From Auricularia sp. M13 (Eukaryota; Basidiomycota; Agaricomycetes; Auriculariales; Auriculariaceae), in the NCBI GenBank assembly GCA_037042915.1, contig CM073202.1:2480001-2544000 (forward strand): a stretch of DNA of 64,000 nt, read 5' to 3'. Below are positions 60,981-64,000 of the stretch, one piece after another. The notes under the pieces were generated by a model, which was not told the DNA's origin, ran no database searches, and saw only the letters and a program-made list of their open reading frames with translations. The stretch's first letter is position 1, and each line of letters opens with the position of its first letter. A program made the position numbers and the translations under genes.

Positions 60981-61846
60981 CTAGGCCTGCGGCGATGCAG
61001 CTTGAGTGGAGGCCTGAGGCAAATGTCAGGAAAGAGTCCATGAGAGGGAAGATGAGAACATACGCGGTAAAGTTGGACGCGATGGCCGGCACCACAGGTA
61101 ACAGTGCTGTCGCCAGTGCACGCGAAGTTGCACTCGGTCTCCGGAACAGACGCAGGACGCGCACCCTTCAACCATCCCTTGCCGCACATGCACTCGTTGC
61201 CATATTCAACACCAGCAAGCGTGTACCCGTTGCTCTTGCACTTGTTCGTGCACGTCTGCGGCGTGTTGTTCTGCAGCTCGTACACCTTCGTGCTCTTCAG
61301 CAGCGACTCGCCCAGCGTCGGGTCGTTCACGCATTTGTACGCGACCTTCCACCCGCTCGCGAGCTTCGGCGTCCCGCTCTTCAGCGTCGGCTTCTGGCCT
61401 GCCATCTTGGCGTTCGTGTAGACCGCCGAGCGGTGGTCGCCGCCGCACGTCTGCTTGCCGGTCTTGTCGCCCGAGCAGTGCTGCTGGCACTCGCTCGAGG
61501 GGAGTTTGCGCAGCACCGGCTTGGACGAGCCGCAGAAGCACTCGGTGCCCAGACGGATCGCCGCGTAGCCGTAGCCGTTCTTGGTGCAGAGCGAGAGGCA
61601 CTTGGCGTGCGTCATGTCGAGGAGAACGTTGCGCTGGAGTGCGAGCGGCGAGGTGTGCGTAAAGACGCGCTGGTCGCCCTCGTCCGTTACGCAGGCTGCC
61701 GTGAGCTTCCAACCGCTGGGAAGCGCAATGGCGGCGGTGTCGGTGCTGTTGTTGCCGGTGGTGGTGGTGCTGTTGTTGGCCGGGATGGTGGCGGCAGAGG
61801 TGACGAGCGCAGAGGCGATGGCGAGGAAAAGCTGAGTGGCGACCAT
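60981..61846 (-). CDS. secreted protein with two WSC domains
   Basis: Exons in gene order: 61064..61846 and 60981..61013; 271 aa. Residues 1-19 form a signal peptide (MVATQLFLAIASALVTSAA). Two WSC carbohydrate-binding domains follow, each with the usual eight-cysteine pattern. The first runs about 45-145 (SGWKLTAACVTDEGD, CLSLCTKNGYGYAAI, ECFCGSS, CGGDHRSAVY). The second runs about 165-258 (SGWKVAYKCVNDPTLG, CTNKCKSNGYTLAGVEYG, ECMCGKGW, CGAGHRVQLY). There is no transmembrane segment or catalytic domain, so it is not a Wsc1-type stress sensor; binding to wall glucans or other polysaccharides is likely. N-glycosylation sites (NNST, GNNST) cluster near the N-terminus. Confidence 0.9.
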
Positions 61847-62444
61847 GTCGTAGAATGCTGATGCTGCTGTTGATGCTTCTCTCTGCTGCAGGTAGCCGAC
61901 ATTTATACGTGCTTCTCGAGTAAGACATTTCGTTTCGGACGGCGGCGAGACTGCCAACCCGATCCTGAGACACGCGCAAGCCGTTCATCCGGAGTTTCGG
62001 TACAGTCCCGTGCTGATCCTGAAGCAGCGCCCTGTCTCTTAACAGCCATGCGAAGAGTCCTCGGAGTGTAGTCAAAGGATGACTGCTGAAGCCTGCATGC
62101 AAGGTGGAGCGCGCCTGGATCGGGCCTGATAAACCATCTCCCTGCATACTTCAGGAGAAGAAGAGGACAGACGCAGCAGTATGCAGACTCAGACAGCAGT
62201 CCGTTTCACCAATTGGTATGCAGTGAGGGACGTGTAACAGGGAGTTGGAGCGAATCCGTTGTTGTGGTCAGGTCGACTTTGCCTGTCGCGCCCTACATCT
62301 CCTATCCATGTAGGACAGCATGAACCGCGCGGTCGAGTTGCCAAAATACAGGCAGAACCGACGATGACCGCGTGGAAGAATTCAGCAGGACAAGAAAGGT
62401 TCGGCTGTTTGCGGCGGCGCGTTTCACTCTTCCAGACCGCGACC
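61847..62444. other. divergent intergenic region
   Basis: Shared upstream region of the WSC-domain gene and RPB5. A TATA-like motif is not obvious. No gene seen. Confidence 0.5.
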
Positions 62445-63367
62445 ATGTCGAACCCCAGCGAGGAAGAGCTCGTCAGGCTATGGAAGGTGTCGCGCACAGT
62501 GCATGAGATGGTCAGGGATAGGGTACGGCTTTATCTATGCCTCCGTATTACTGCTCAAACGCGTTCCGTTGCAGGGATACCAAGTGTCTGAGGAAGAAAC
62601 GAGCATGTCTCTCGAGCAGTTCCGCGCGCAGCATACGACGAACGGCACTGTCAAGTACGCGTGTCTCCGGTCTTTATCTGCTGTTGACTGACTGACTGAC
62701 TGGCTTGCTCGACTACGACAGCCGGACTACGCTCACGTTCTACACGCACCACGCGAAGGACCCGAGTGACCAGCTGTTCGTTTATTTCTGCGAAGAAAAG
62801 AACGTCAGCATCAAGACCATGCGCAAGTACGTTCTATTTTATACAGCGTGTCCCGGATTTCGTTCCAATGCGCGATGTACCAGATTCTTGGATGTGTTAC
62901 AGCAGAAAGGCATTCAACGCGGTATTATCGTCTTCAGCGGTACCATGACCCCATCTGCGCGCAAGGTTCGTTATGCCACTTCCTTTCTTTTTCGTTATAA
63001 ACGATGTCTAAACGTTCGTCCCCGACGCAGGTCATAACGGGCATGTCGCAAGACTACAAGTTGGAAGAGTTTGCAGAGGCAGACCTGATAGTGAACATTA
63101 CGCAACACATTCTCGTTCCCAAGCACGAGGTCATGACGCCCGAAGCGAAGAAAGCTCTGTTAGAACGATAGTTCGTTGACTGTCCTCTGCTCTGGTGCGA
63201 TGTTGTGCTGACAGTCTGGCAGCCGCCTGAAGGAAACACAACTGCCGCGTATTCAGTTGGCGGACCCCGTCGCAAGATATTACGGCCTGAAGCGCGGGCA
63301 GGTCGTCAAAATTACGCGGCCGAGCGAGACGAGTGGCCGGTACGCAAGTTATCGCATTTGCTTCTAG
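62445..63367 (+). CDS. RPB5: RNA polymerase common subunit RPB5 (ABC27/RPABC1)
   Basis: Subunit shared by nuclear RNA polymerases I, II and III. Exons 62445..62522, 62575..62654, 62722..62826, 62884..62965, 63031..63170, 63223..63367; 209 aa, matching human RPB5 (210). The N-terminal jaw domain has [19 protein letters not shown] and [11 protein letters not shown]; the middle has [19 protein letters not shown]. The strongly conserved C-terminal assembly domain shows [38 protein letters not shown] and [18 protein letters not shown], ending ICF. All introns keep the frame and the gene is intact. Confidence 0.96.
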
Positions 63368-63724
63368 ACGCGCTGGCCACTGCTCGACTTGTATTACTGT
63401 ATAGTACGCTCTCTTTTTACGCCTCTATCCATTGGCGCTCTTGACCGCGTTTGCAGATGTCGGTCGCTACACTTACATACTTTTTCTCGGTGCAAATCAA
63501 CCAAAAGACCGGAAGTCTTAGCATATGTTGCCCGGTGTATATAGCTGTGGTGCCAGCAAAATTGAAAACGTCCAAGCCCATGTGCATTGTAACTGTAGAT
63601 TTGCAGGAGGTTGGGCGGAGATGACGCCAACCGGGTGCATCAAACCCTGCAAAGTGCCCACGTCGACAATTTCCGCTTCAGCTTTCCGTCGCTCGTTTCC
63701 GTTTCATCCACCGACTCTGCAATC
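63368..63724. other. intergenic between tandem genes
   Basis: 3' UTR of RPB5 and promoter of the TRAP-alpha gene. Nothing else seen. Confidence 0.5.
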
Positions 63725-64000
63725 ATGTTTGCCAACGTGCTCACACGAGCACTGGCCCTGGCCTGCCTCCTCGTCCCCGCTCTTACCGGCGCGTAGAGCT
63801 ACCGCCCGCTGGCTGGCTATGTCGCTGATATTAGGACGTGCAGTCGCCGCGACCACCGCCCCGGATATCCAGGCTACTGCTGCGTTCCCCGAGAGCAACC
63901 CGTTCCACCGTACGCTACTTCCCAGCAGTCTACGCGGTGGGCTGAGCACCGCGCTGCAGATGTCGTGAACGGCGAGCGCAACGCCGTGTCGGTCAACGTC
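63725..64000 (+). CDS. SSR1: TRAP-alpha (signal sequence receptor alpha), 5' part
   Basis: First part of a fungal translocon-associated protein alpha-like gene; it runs off the window end. Exons 63725..63788, 63835..63909, 63960..>64000. The signal peptide MFANVLTRALALACLLVPAL is followed by AATTAPDIQATAAFPESNPF and VVNGERNAVSVNV, the conserved opening of the lumenal domain (AxFPExNxFxxVVNGExN). To join these in frame the first intron must start at ACCG|GCGCGT, a GC donor; the nearby GT gives a wrong frame. TRAP sits in the ER membrane beside the Sec61 channel. Confidence 0.72.

Overview
The window is nuclear DNA of a filamentous basidiomycete, most likely an Agaricomycete. Genes are dense, on both strands and GC-rich in coding regions. 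They are split by many short introns of about 45-65 nt, mostly GT-AG with CTRAY branch points. The orthologues present (VPS34, OLA1, PRMT5, pICln, RPB5, B-type cyclin, CCDC174, TRAP-alpha) are typical fungal housekeeping genes. The species cannot be named from sequence alone. Exon lists were built by hand, keeping the reading frame and family motifs intact across each junction; they are predictions.

Layout. 0-15.6 kb: end of a CWC16/SAF4 splicing factor (+), a secreted conserved protein (+), class I DAHP synthase (-), a 3-kb gene-poor stretch, a metallo-beta-lactamase-fold hydrolase (+), CCDC174 (-), VPS34 PI3-kinase (+) and a four-helix MARVEL/SUR7-like membrane protein (+). 15.6-28.5 kb: a disordered unknown protein (+), a repetitive secreted protein (-), glucoamylase GH15-CBM20 (+), a LisH-WD40 TBL1/SIF2-like corepressor (+), a CoA-diphosphatase-like Nudix hydrolase (-) and pICln (+), the last two head to head. 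28.8-34 kb is accessory: a truncated SLIP-GC-like GTPase (+), a divergent kinase-like gene (-) and an F-box protein (-). 34.8-40.3 kb: PRMT5 (+) and a uridine kinase/UPRT-like fusion (+). 40.6-54.6 kb: two full-length SLIP-GC-like dynamin-type GTPases (- and +) flanking B-type cyclin (-) and OLA1 (+). 54.6-64 kb: a twin-CX9C NDUFAF8-like protein (-), a MYND-finger protein (-), a degraded gene (-), a two-WSC-domain secreted protein (-), RPB5 (+) and the 5' part of TRAP-alpha (+).

Functional links. PRMT5 and its methylosome partner pICln lie about 6 kb apart. The three SLIP-GC-like GTPase copies form a local expansion together with kinase-like and F-box genes, the kind of lineage-specific content seen in fungal accessory loci. 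The most unusual feature is gene architecture. Frame and homology require exons of 2, 3, 6 and 7 nt in conserved genes, and the 3- and 7-nt exons occur at the same positions in both full-length GTPase paralogues. Several introns also use GC instead of GT donors.
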